From contig NC_062248.1 of assembly GCF_905475465.1 (NCBI RefSeq), positions 12,276,001 to 12,340,000 of the forward strand: a stretch of DNA of 64,000 bases, written 5' to 3'. Shown in pieces: positions 11,801 through 21,900 of this stretch. The stretch's first letter is position 1. Each line of letters starts with the position of its first letter. This DNA comes from Pieris napi (taxonomy: Eukaryota > Arthropoda > Insecta > Lepidoptera > Pieridae). The notes under the pieces are model-generated. The model was not told the origin of the DNA and ran no database searches. It worked only from the letters and a program-made list of their open reading frames with translations. A program made the position numbers and the translations under genes.

Positions 11801-12235
11801 TGAAGTCCACGGCGAGTGTGGACGGGGGTGCCTTTGTAGGTTTGCTCCGTTTGCCCCGAGAACGAATTATGTTATTTTTTCCGAGCGCAGAATTGCCCCC
11901 CCCAGAATACGAAGGGCAGCCTGTGCGTCCACCACCGGGCGCAGAGTGTCCCGGTGTTGGACGCCCAGAGGGGGATTCTCCACCGCGAGCGCGTGTGGTA
12001 CCCCCCTGGGGTAGATTCTGTCTTTTTTTCTGCACCTTCATATTTCTTGTAGAGGGGGGGGGGGGGGGGGGAAATGGGCTCCGGGAGTCTCTCTCACCGC
12101 ACGAAACGCGAGTACAATAAGGCAAACTTATTGCATCACTTCACGCCGGTTTTCTGAGAGACAGTGGTACTGCCCCGGTCGTGCCTGCCCATTTGGCTGA
12201 AACCCGAAGGCAACAGCATGGCACTCCCACTAGTG
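8831..12235 (-). mobile_element. Nearly full-length LINE with open EN-RT frame and poly(A) tail
   Basis: The element runs on the minus strand and ends in a 27-base A run (T run at 8831-8857). The 3' end (CAAACGGGCAGGAGGCTCAC and following bases, read on plus) is a sequence I know to be very common in lepidopteran genomes. The 5' end is near 12,235, where GCCATGCTGTTGCCTTCGGG begins the usual leader. A second, 3'-only copy sits at 12,444-12,598. One large frame, clean catalytic motifs and a poly(A) tail indicate a recent insertion. No separate ORF1 is seen. Confidence 0.82.
8856..12041 (-). CDS. LINE endonuclease / reverse transcriptase polyprotein, intact frame
   Basis: From the first ATG of the frame (12041) the protein is about 1061 residues; the frame is open further up to 12125 through a run of 18 C (12054-12071). 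After a basic, Gly/Pro-rich N-terminus come the endonuclease motifs FTNVRGLN, LFLTETQ, VILGDFNAHH, SLLDLLLT and GSSDHCVV. RT follows with SSGPDGIPPIVLR, SNYRPIAITS, YGFRRGRSAGD, SLDIAKAFDRVWH, GVPQGCVLSP and the active site HCYADDST. The C-terminal tail holds LDRIQRRAVRIV and TTTMWNQLPTEVFP. The stop TAA is formed at the junction with the poly(A) tail. No frameshift or internal stop is present. Known role: target-primed reverse transcription. The clade is Jockey-like or close to it; I cannot name it safely. Confidence 0.82.
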
Positions 12236-12443
12236 AAAAAGAATTAACTTGTCAGAAGTGAAACTTCTTTGTAAATTAATTATTACTAAGCTAAAAGCCC
12301 TAATAAATGATCATGTACCAGTAGATGATCACTCCATGTATTTGTATATCTATATTCACACTGTTTACACACTGTATACGTGCTAATGATAATATAAATA
12401 AATAAAAATCTGCGTTTACTACACAAGACGTTATGCGACTGAA

Positions 12444-12598
12444 TTTTTTTTTTTTTATGTGATAGGAGGCAAACGGGCAGGAGGCTCACCTGATGTTAAG
12501 TGATACCGCCGTCCATGGACACTCACAATGCCAGAAGGCTCGCAAGTGCGTTGCCGGCCTTTCAAGAATTGGTACGCTCTTTTCTTGAAGGACCCTAA
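12444..12598 (-). mobile_element. 3' tail of a second copy of the same LINE (or derived SINE)
   Basis: After a T run (12444-12456) the bases GGCAAACGGGCAGGAGGCTC, ACCTGATGTTAAGTGATACC and so on match the 3' end of the LINE at 8.85-9.0 kb in the same orientation. The match breaks after GAAGGACCCTAA. It is either a strongly 5'-truncated copy or a SINE sharing that tail. Confidence 0.8.
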
Positions 12599-12633
12599 AT
12601 AATGACAATATTATTATAAATATTATTATTGTA

Positions 12634-12686
12634 TTTTGTTAGATAGTATTCTTAAAATTGTAGCAGTATATCCACATGTTAGGTAT
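12634..12686 (-). repeat. 53-bp inverted repeat, right copy
   Basis: Reverse complement of 8533-8585 with a single mismatch (see that entry). Confidence 0.85.
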
Positions 12687-13390
12687 TACGTGTTAAGTTG
12701 TGCCATATTTCGAGTCAGCCCTGCGATTCTGTAACTCACTTCACGAACTCACACAGCGGTTTTCGCATCGGCGGTCGCTCTCAAATCAGTCGTGAAGCAG
12801 TCAATTACCCTAAATTGCCATCTAAAGTTCTAATATGTAACTACTAAACGAATACATCAACAAATAGCTTGTATTTTTCTCGATCTCTCTTACTTTCTCT
12901 CTCTTAATTGTTCTCACTATAGCTCTCTCCCACCTCTCACTCCATGGCACTGTGTGTAATGCGACGTTCGCGCTTTCTCACTCTCTTTCAATCGGTCTCA
13001 ATCGTTCCCTTTTCTTCGACAAAACCGCTGCACATCTTCGTTACGCTAAAATTGTTATAATTGCGTTTTAATCCGTAACAAAATTACCCTCATGACCAGA
13101 AAAGAAGTTAACAATGTTTGTTTATCTGATGGCAACCTGTATCTTTATTTTAGTAATAAGTCTTAACTTTCTATTTTTCTTTATACAGTATTTTCGTAAC
13201 CCTGAGGAGTACCCTGATGTACAGGTCTCCCTAGACTTAGTTCAGGGGCTCCAGTATCTGCTAAAACAATGTAACTTGTTCTTGAATAAAGAAATTGTAA
13301 ATTTACACAGGATAGTACTCACTTACGGTACGTATAACGTATGTCAAACTTGGGCACCAACTCTTATCATGCACTATACAATAGTAAGGG
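12687..13390. other. No confirmed gene; pyrimidine-rich tract and a short membrane-helix ORF
   Basis: At 12,886-13,010 there is a CT-rich stretch (TCTCTC runs). At 13,012-13,046 the words TTCTTCGACAAAACCGCTGC recur, slightly changed, at 22,889. An ORF at 13,114-13,422 (102 codons) starts with a hydrophobic stretch, then YFRNPEEYPDVQ flanked by a possible acceptor (TTTATACAG) and GT. I do not recognise the protein, and it may be chance. Confidence 0.3.
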
Positions 13391-13650
13391 ACATTGGAAC
13401 GACCATTGAGAAGGTGAAGTGAAAGTGGACTGGACCGGTTATATGAGGTAGTATGGAGAAATGGTCCAGTAATCGGAAAAAATTATGTCCACGTTTCGAA
13501 AAGCGTGGTAGAAGACGATAACATGAGCGATGGGACGACATATTCACAAACATCATGGAAAATATTATAATATGGCAACGCGTCGCGCGCATTGAAAATG
13601 GAGGAATGGACGAATGGAGGAGAGTGGGGGAGGCATTTGCCCCTTGCAAG
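13391..13650 (+). pseudogene. RTE-type LINE C-terminal relic
   Basis: The plus strand, across frames and one stop, reads VKWTGPVI, MEKWSSNRKK, PRFEKRGRR and then HERWDDIFTNIMEN, WQRVARIENG, EWRRVGEAFA. This is the conserved end of RTE-clade reverse transcriptases (pattern G+R..+RW.DDI, W...A+DR..W+.+.EAF). The degree of decay points to an old insertion. Confidence 0.6.
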
Positions 13651-13689
13651 GGGATAAAGAGCTTGTTTATATATTAAATTTACTGTATG

Positions 13690-15320
13690 GTCTGAATAAA
13701 AGGCTTTGTTTTTTTGTTATTGATATTAATTAAAATAACACGTGGTATATCACTATATATGCAAATACTTAATTAGAAAACGTTGACGTCATAGTTTCAA
13801 TGTCAAATAACAATAAATTGGTTAGAATATCTTTAAGTAATGTTTATGCTAATTGCGTAGTATTAATTAATTTCGATAAGGTTTTCGTTTTCCAATACTC
13901 GTATCAGGTGAAATTTAGTTATGGTACTAATTATTTCAAAAAAAAAATCCTGATCTATATAAAAAGTAATGTTTATATTTGAATATATTATGTATTATCC
14001 TTTATTCTACTGTTCGTAGCGTGGAGCGAACAGGAAGTGATGGTGGCTTTGGTCCACCTCCAGTTTTTGATGTTACACGGCGATAAGATGACAACTCTTT
14101 TTTTGTATTCAATTTAGTGCACTTCCACTGATTCATCAATTGTTTTTTGTCTCTTGTCCTTATATTTGCTAGATTAAATCTGAAAAATTACATGTTTTGA
14201 TTAAAGCATGTGGTAATTTTTTTGAGATGCAGGTACTTATTAAAATGTTTACTTAGGCTGTAGGCTACCGACCACAGTCCGTCAGCTTACGTATCAGCCA
14301 ATGCCAACAGTGGCATTATCTGCGAAAATTAAAAAGAGCTCTACAAAACAAGCAATGAGCAATTTTTTTTTTTTGGAGTTTATGGCCTGGTATCAAGTAA
14401 TCAGCTATATCCAGATCAATATTACCTGATTGAATAAATATCTACCATATTGTTAGGTAAAATTATTCAACGTTAACAAACTTTGCAATTTTTCTTGTTA
14501 TTAATGTTAATAACATCAGTATCAACATATTATGTTATTTTAATAATGGTTATCTGTTAAATTTATTAGAATATAAAGCTACACTGGGTAAATAACTAAC
14601 GTAACATATGCACACGGCAACGGCACGGTCGCCGTGTCGTGTAAAGTAGTAATATATGACCAACAATGAGAACTTTCACATGGCACGGCGACCGTGTGTA
14701 AACCGTATACATGAGAAAGAGCTAGCTCGGTTGCACGGCACGGCGACGGTTTCTTTTCTACGCTTTATTCGCTCAAGATGGACGACCACAGAACAAAATA
14801 TTATAGGATTTTCTCTTCCTGATTGGGGATTTACTGTATTGTATGCTCCAATACATGATTGTGAAGGTTCTGGGGACTCAACGTAATACGTATTTGAAGA
14901 AGGCGAAGGAGTAAAACGGCTACTATTATTCATTGGGGAAGGGGTTCTACTACTGTTCATGAATTGTTGTATACGCATATCGGACAAATAGTTTTGGATA
15001 TGTTTTTGAGCTTCCAGCGCCGAAAGCAAAAGCATAGCTTTGCAATGACTCCGCCAGCTTATGCTTTTCACTAAAATTTAACTAAATTTTGCCTGTCCAA
15101 ACGTGTCAAGTGATTAGCCACGCCCGCCAACTTAACCGAAAAATAGACAAAATTCTATTCTACCTTGTTTAGTTGCAACTAAATTTTAACTTGCAACTTC
15201 TTACTAAATTAACTATTTACACGGGTTAAGTTACTTAAAATTAAGTTAATATTTAGTAAATTTTTAGTCAACTTAATACGTGTAAATCGGCCATATGGGA
15301 CACCTCAAATGCAAACTAGG
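13690..15320. other. No confirmed gene; Ser/Pro-rich ORF and repeated CACGGCGACCGTG words
   Basis: At 14,676-15,071 (-) an open frame of 131 codons is rich in Ser, Pro and Asn (NSSRTPSPMNNSSRFTPSPS). I cannot assign it. Around 14,600-14,750 the words ACGGCACGGTCGCCGTG, CACGGCGACCGTG and CACGGCACGGCGACGG recur in both orientations. At 15,060-15,280 are repeated TTTAGTTGCAACTAAATTTT-like words. The combination suggests a decayed DNA transposon, but no TIR/TSD pair could be fixed. Confidence 0.3.
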
Positions 15321-16999
15321 CAAACTACAGAAAATAATTTAAAAAATAACAGATTTGAAACGATCTGGTGCTGCAGCGGAAAATGTTTACAATTCAAAGT
15401 CTTGGATATTGATATATATCAGCATATACTGACGCAAGCTTTCTTAATATTGTTACTCATATTGTAACACGAAACGTACGAGTGTACTCAATGAAATTTA
15501 CCGTCGTACTGACGCGATTCGTATCGAGTGTGTAGTATACTAAAAAAATACCAGATAAATATCACGATAAATATCGAGCGTGTAGCATTCGCCTATGGGT
15601 TTATAGGGGATACGTTATAAAGAAATTGGGTTGCATTTTTTTAATCCGCGAATAGTGAAAACGCGAATGAAGGAAGCGCGAATAGGGAGCTTTTACTGTA
15701 GTTCTTGCCAAAAAGAGAGCTACTGCAAAAAAAAGCTAATTGTGCTGTATAATCATCAATTACAAAGAGACTCCAGAGCAAATTTGACGCTTTCGTGTTG
15801 GGATATCAACATTTTAACGGGTAACGATTAAGAATTACGTCGCCCGAATTGGGGGTTGCGCGGGGGAGATGGGAGATGGTGGGAGGAGGGGTGTAGTAAT
15901 CACCCCCCACCAATGTCGTGCGCCGGAAAAAGTTATTTAAATAAATAAATTCAAAAAACCAAAAACATATTACCAAACGTAACCTACCGTAACCCGTTTT
16001 TTTGTATTATTTGTTTTGATTTTTTTTTTTTGAAGTTATACTTCTTTAGGCGCGTTGTGAAAAATTGATGAGAGTGAAATTTTACGAAGCGCGCGCACCG
16101 TGACACAAAATTAGCAGCGTGAAGTTGCCCACGGAAGATGCTACGGCATTGGACATAATTAAAAAACAACATTCGAATAATAATAGAATTTATGTTACAC
16201 TTAATGTAAAAGAATAATAATAAATATGTATTTATTTAATTTTTCAAATGTAAACTGAACTTTATTGACTATAATGACACCTTTTCCAGTCTTTGATTAT
16301 TTAATTATAATTAATTATTTGCATGCAATCAAAAACTATTTTTAATAATGCCAAAGAAGTATAACTTCTTACGCGCGTACATAAGTACACGCACCCTTTT
16401 TTTTATTTTTTTTTTATTATATACTATTATTTTATTATATACTAACCTAACCGAACAATAATAATAATAGATTTTTTCGATAGCTCCGGGTGCTACGGGA
16501 TTTGCAGCCGAAGGTGACCAAAATGCCGAAGCTGCGGAGGGTTACAGCGGGTGGGGGCTGCTCTTCCTCCACGTGGATAGTGGGGTGCTCTGATTCGGTT
16601 TTGGGTACGTTTTGGATATTAAAGTAAACACTTTATTCTAGTAAGAATTAAATAATACAGAACATTGCAAACAATGAATTAATACAAGTACAACAACGAG
16701 TAGGTATCGATAATTTCAAATTTTTCGGAACCCTATAATATATCAACACGAAATTATCACCGATTTTTCTACGTGAATGTCACATGTCACATCTCTTATA
16801 ACCAATAGAAAAGTAGAAAATGTCGGATTGTTTACAAATTTCAATACATTACACAAAACTTTTAAAAAAAATTTAAAATACTTAAACGCATTTCCGATAG
16901 CAAAAATCACTTGGAGGTGTTCCAATCAAGGTCCCTCGAAACATCTGCATAATCAGTATCATCAAATTCAGGCGACGTAATTCTAAATCCAACCCTTTT
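15321..16999. other. AT-rich, no gene recognised; repeat scraps
   Basis: GCGAAT words recur near 15,647, 15,663 and 15,678. A single copy of the unit tandemly repeated at 17.0 kb is at 15,784-15,819. Words of the type GAAGT-AT-ACTTCTT followed by CGCG occur near 16,036 and 16,357. No coding region was recognised. Confidence 0.4.
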
Positions 17000-17243
17000 A
17001 ACGAGATAGAGAGTAGAGACTCTTACTGCGCGATATTGACGCTTTTGTGTTGTGATATCAACATTTTAACGAGATAGAGACTCTTACCGTGCGATATTGA
17101 CGCTTTTGTGTTGTGATATCAACATTTTAACGAGATAGAGACTCTAACCGTGCTACATTGACGCTTTTGTGTATGATATCAACATTAACGAGAAAGAGAT
17201 ATACTGTGCTATATTGACGCTTTTCTGTTGTTATATTAACATT
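17000..17243. repeat. Tandem repeat, four units of 57-68 bp
   Basis: Units start at 17000, 17068, 17129 and 17187. Each runs AACGAGATAGAG, ACTCTTACCGTGC, ATATTGACGCTTTTGTG, TGATATCAACATT. The units shorten and diverge from left to right (68, 61, 58, 57 bp). Part of the same unit is present once at 15,784-15,819. Confidence 0.9.
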
Positions 17244-17499
17244 ATTAATTTAATTATTGTAGTTTAATAAAATTGTTACACATGTACACTCCTTGTTTTA
17301 TTTCTCTAGATGGAATTATACCTTAAATTCTGTACTTGCATACCATTTTAAATTCTCGCGCCATATGATAGTACCGATGGCATTAACTGGAGCGCTAATG
17401 TAAGAAATTTTTTAATATGAAGTTGTTGTTCTTCTTTGCTTGAAGTAATAGTGTTCTGTGCTACCGACTGTCGACATGAACTGTCAGTTTCAACTTTTC

Positions 17500-18245
17500 A
17501 ATTTTCATACAAATTTAGTTTTCGACTTTCTACAGGTCCAGGTTTTGTTCGCAATAATGCCGAGTTGAGCAAGGTGTGACGGTGCAGTATTATGACCAAA
17601 ACGCAGTCTATATATGATAGGAATAAATTCTCGAGTAGCATTACTTGCATACGATGATACCAAGGTCTTGCAGGTAAGCTTTATTGTATGCTTCCATAGT
17701 CCATACCATTTTCCTTTCGTATATTGATCTTACTTCCACAATTCTAACCACAATATTTGAGTATTCTGGTCAATACATTGCAAGCAATCGGACATAGGAA
17801 CATTAATTTTATTTCTAACGTCAACAGCATTAACTTCTTTATAATAGGTATGTATGTAGTTTTATCAGCTATTTCATTGCCAGAGGTACCTTTGTGGGAA
17901 GCCCATAGAAATAAAATTTGGAATTTTTTTTATTGTGATATTGGTGAATTATTTGTTTAATGAAGTAAAGGATATAATTAGACTTGAATTTAACTGTGAG
18001 GGTAACTTGAATATAGCTGTTATCAAACTCAAGGAATCAGAAATTATTAAAAAATATTTAATGTTTTTGATTTCGCGAATACGCATTATTACCTGATACA
18101 CTGCATATGCCTCTGCCGTAAATATAGAGCAGGGTAAAACAATACTACTTACTAAAAATAAAACTTGAAGAAAATTTTGCTTGTGGATCATATTGAGCAG
18201 CATGTACATAATCACTTGCTTTGCTCCCATCAGTGTAGATAACAT
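17500..18245 (-). pseudogene. RNase H and C-terminal tail of the I-like LINE
   Basis: Across frames the minus strand shows an YTDGSK-like start near 18,235, then IFTAEAYAVYQ and LIISDSLSLITAI, the Glu- and Asp-bearing motifs of RNase H. Further down come FLWASHKGTSGNEIADK (the last RNase H motif) and a region near 17,620-17,500 with VLVIILHRHTLLNSALL, resembling the LRFGH...H..H segment that ends I-type ORF2. Several frame changes are needed to read it. Confidence 0.65.
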
Positions 18246-18392
18246 AGTACATTGTATTTTCCTCTAAAAATTGAAGCATTTCCGAATTATTGTTTATTGT
18301 CTGTTGAACTACATTAATTGTATGTGAAATACACTGATAAGAGAAAAAATGAGATGAAAAATGTTACATGGCCATGGAAACTGTTTTCTAAT

Positions 18393-19440
18393 TTAAAAAA
18401 AACTATTGTCTATTTCCAGAAATATATTGGACAGTGTTGGAGAATTACCACATAGTAAACCTTGTGCTATTGTTAATGCTCTTCTTAGGGATCTATCTAT
18501 ATAAGGTACAATTTTGTTTATTACTTGAGTGTTGTTTGATGCTATTAATTTGAGACAGTATCTTTCAGCAAGTAAGATTCGCCTCAAAATCAAAGGCATC
18601 ACTTTTGTCTCACCTTGCATGGCCCTTATGGGAGTTGGGCACATAGCACAAGATATTATTCTTAAAGCCTTATTCTGCAATATGTCTAATTTATTTACAT
18701 GAGAACTATTCATATAAGCGAGTGAGCTATAATCTAAGTGACTTCTTACAATACTTTTATACAATATTGACGGGTTTAATTTTTAATGTAAACGATCATT
18801 ATAATATTGTAATAGTTGAAATAAGGATTTGTTCATATTATCTACTACAATCTCTAAGTTGTAATTACTGCTGTATAATACAATGTCATCAGCAAATTGT
18901 AAAATATTTACATATTTACAAATTTCACTTGTGTATATATTGTACAGTAATGGAGATAGTGTGGCAGCCTGCATTGTACCTCTCGAGGCACATTTGGGTC
19001 CATATAAAATATGGTTATGCCTAGCATGGATTGTCCTTTTGTTCAAAAAATTAAAAATCCACTTACATAAGTGCCCGGGCACACCCAACCTAGACATGAT
19101 TTGAACTAGTATACCAGGATCAACACTGTCAAAAGCACTTTAAACGTCTAGGAATATGCAAACAGTGTTTAATTTTCTATGTTTTGCATTTTTCAGGTCA
19201 AAGATTAAAGAGGTGAAACTGTCTGCACTACTACGCCCTCTACGGAAGCCACAGAAACTCAGGACATTTGTCGGGCTTTAGTATTGGGACAACACATTGT
19301 GTTTTCCATGACTGTGGAATAGATTTATTACGCCAAAGCAAATTGACGATGTTAAGAAACAACTTTTGGGCAGAAACATCTAAGTTTTTAATTACAATGT
19401 AAGGATAATCATCTAAGCCAGAAGTTGTATTTCGTCTAGA
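18393..19440 (-). pseudogene. Reverse transcriptase of the I-like LINE, with deletion
   Basis: Near 19,430-19,290 the frame reads GLDDYPYIVIKNL and SIPQSWKTQCVVPILKPDK. The NYRPI segment that should follow is missing and the sequence jumps to CGFRRGRSSADSF and FLDV-SAFDSVDPGIL. The ORF 19,097-18,783 has SRLGVPGHLCKWI and the active site ILQFADDIVLYSS. The ORF 18,764-18,393 continues with YKSIVRSHLDYSS and LDILQNKALRIISC. It is clearly RT and clearly broken. Confidence 0.75.
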
Positions 19441-19443
19441 GTA

Positions 19444-20640
19444 CTAACTTGTTAAAAATTCAGACCATGAAAATGGATCCAGTAAAAATTTTGAATTTGG
19501 GTTATCATTGTTGATTTCAAAAACAATGTTCAGTTGATCTACTTCAATTAAGTTGCTATTATCTGATAATTTATCCAAGAGTGGAGATATAAACACATCT
19601 GTATATGATTTATTCTTAGGTCTTATGCCTTTGAACATTTTTAATAAATTCCAAATTTTACTTATGTGAGTATTTCTATTAAAAGTGTTACATAAGTTAT
19701 TCCATCCAATTTTTTTCTGTTCTGAAATTGTTCTCTTTTTCTGGGCATCTTTTCTATATAGTTTTAGTGCATTATATGAAGCAATAACACTTTGTTCACA
19801 TATACAATTCCACCAAGGAGATGGTGGTCTGCTTATGAAAGTGGTTGTTTTAGTGAGCTTTGGAATTGACATTTCTTTAAGAGTATCTAAATGAGAACAG
19901 AAATTATTATATGTTGAAATAGGATCATGTGATTGAAGTATCAAATTATTAAACATTGTTTTTGAAAGAGCTGTGTATGTTTCCCAGTCAGCTTTTTTAT
20001 ATATAAACCTATCTACAGGGGAATTGAGATGATATTTATCTATATCTAATGAAATCTCTGTTATTGTTGGATAATGGTAACTTCCCATCGTATCATCATG
20101 TACAGACCATTCACATAGTGGTGCGAGGCTGCCACTGATGAAGCTTACATCAATGGCAGAAGCAGTTTGTCTAGGGCGATTTAAGGTTGTAGGTCTACCG
20201 TTATTTAAAATACACAAATCTAAGTCATCAATTAAATTAAATAACTCCTGACCTCTACCTTTGGTTGACTGACAACCAAATGCAATATGATGAGCATTAA
20301 AGTCACCACTCATAAATATGGGCTTTGGTAAATCATTAATAATGTAACGGAGTCTATTAAATCGTATACGCCCACTTGAAGGTGGACAGTATATACAGAG
20401 AATTGTTAGACTACTATGTCCAGTTGATACAGATACAGCAACTGTTTGTATATCTTCATAAAATCTAGTATTTAATATATTATACTTAAGATATGGTTTT
20501 ATTAGTATTGCAACTCCATTATGTGCATTGTTTGAATTTTTTTGTAAATATTATAACCTGGTGTTTTAAAATTATTTTTGAAATTATCTTTGAACCATGT
20601 CCCATTTAGAAGGTAAATATCAATATTTTATTGTTTTAAA
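19444..20640 (-). pseudogene. Endonuclease and linker of the I-like LINE
   Basis: The ORF 20,313-19,444 (289 codons) begins MSGDFNAHHIAFGCQS and has RQTASAIDVSFIS, then DDTMGSYHYPTITE, then WWNCICEQSVIASYNALK, typical of I/R1-type endonuclease plus linker. Upstream (20,600-20,320), in another frame, are NGVAILIKPYLKYNIL and LTILCIYCPPSSG. The first endonuclease motif is separated from the rest by the MITE at 20.65-21.08 kb. Confidence 0.75.
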
Positions 20641-20647
20641 AATTGGA

Positions 20648-21081
20648 TTAAGGCCCTATCCCAGCACGAATTGCTTTGTCAGTGTCTCGGGGTGGACTGC
20701 GGTGCGCAGTGGAGAGGCGCGTCGCGTCGGCCCGTAATAACAATTAGTTATGTAAAACATTCAATTAATGTAATTTTATCATTTTTTTTCTGATATGGAT
20801 TACTTGGCTTTCGATTAAATATATCGTGTAAATTTCAAAATTATGTTCTATATACATTTTCGTCATAAAATGAATTCAAAGTGTTAAAAATTGGCTATGT
20901 TTGGATTTTTTTTCTATCGAGCAAAGTTATTTAAATCGTGTATCGATCTTTTAAAATGGATACATAAACTACTCAACTCCACAATATATTTTTTCCATTC
21001 GCCCTACTTCAAGAAACGATGACGAAAAATGGAAAGAAACAATGTACTTTTTTGGAGTTTGGCGATAGGATAGATCCTTAA
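20648..21081. mobile_element. TTAA-flanked MITE, piggyBac-like, inside the LINE
   Basis: TTAA at 20648-20651 and 21078-21081 flank 426 bp. The ends are imperfect inverted repeats (GGCCCTATCCCAGC against GGATCTATCCTATCGCC). If one TTAA and the insert are removed, the LINE frame reads through as NLLIQFLKQ, then a stop, then NIDIYLL, giving independent support for the insertion borders. No transposase is encoded. TTAA target duplication is characteristic of piggyBac. Confidence 0.65.
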
Positions 21082-21169
21082 TAGGTTAGTTATAGTGATA
21101 GGTTTTTTACTATTTGCACATTGTATGTTAAACTGAACAATACGTAGCTTGGATTAGGCCCTACCCAAT

Positions 21170-21900
21170 CCATTATGTTAAGTTTTTTAATAATGCATTT
21201 TTAATAGTTTTAATGTTAGTGGGAGTACTGTCATCTTTATGGGCTAATTCCGCCAACGTCTGCACTAGGGCCATAAGTATATAGTTATTGGAAATTATTT
21301 GAGTTTTAAGGTCTTTAGAATGGACTATTTCAACTTTATTTACATCTTGTACCAACTAATTTCCAGAGATATTTACAGACTTATTTACAAGTTGTGGGAG
21401 TGGAGGGAAATCTGTTTCATAGGTGGTGACTTGTTTTGTTAAGGCGACACTTGCTTAAGATATGTTGCTTTTCTTTTCTAATCTTCTTGGTTTTGATAGG
21501 ATATAATCTAGAAATCGCAAGATGAGGCCCACTGTAGTTTATGCAACTGATTTTGGTTGGTTTATCACATTGCTTACACAAGTGTTCACCTCCGAAAAAA
21601 TCTTTGTTTTTTAAAGTTCTTTGTTAGATAATATTCGCTGGAACAAATCTAATGATGCCGGTTTCTTCAATTTGCGCTGCCGGTATCAACGCCTTAATGT
21701 CATATTTTGTGAGGAAAGTGGTGTTATTAATCAAATTATTAAAAAAAATAACTGCTATTTTATTAGCTTCACCCTGAATACCCGTCACACCTTTTATGTC
21801 CATTGTGAAAATATGGTTCAAGTATATAGGGCTCTTGTTGCCCAATCTATCGTCGTTTGTGGATTCTTTATACACTTAAAAGTCTATGTTGGTTGAGTTT
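21170..21900 (-). pseudogene. ORF1 remnant (gag-like, zinc knuckle) of the I-like LINE
   Basis: The frame 21,875-21,624 reads SPIYLNHIFTMDIKGVTGI and KYDIKALIPAAQIEETGIIR, like the pre-knuckle part of I-type ORF1. Near 21,600-21,450 the words GGEHLCKQCDKPTKISCI and SGPHLAISRLYPIKTKKIRK resemble the last CCHC knuckle with a lost cysteine. The frame 21,355-21,173 continues as a polar C-terminal region. Stops separate the parts. Confidence 0.55.

Larger units (their letters stand above)
17450..21900 (-). mobile_element. I-like LINE with RNase H, degenerate, carrying a nested MITE
   Basis: Read from 21.9 kb downward: an ORF1 remnant with zinc-knuckle cysteines, endonuclease, reverse transcriptase, RNase H and a C-terminal LRFGH-like zinc-finger tail. 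This order, with RNase H after RT, is that of the I group (I, Loner, Nimb and relatives). Stops, frameshifts and an RT deletion make it inactive. A TTAA-flanked 426-bp element is inserted in the endonuclease N-terminus (20,648-21,081). Both ends are estimates. Confidence 0.75.

Noticed and set aside
13114..13422. 102-codon ORF with an N-terminal hydrophobic stretch
   Set aside because: Not recognisable, overlaps an RTE relic at its end and lies in repeat-rich DNA; not supported as a gene.
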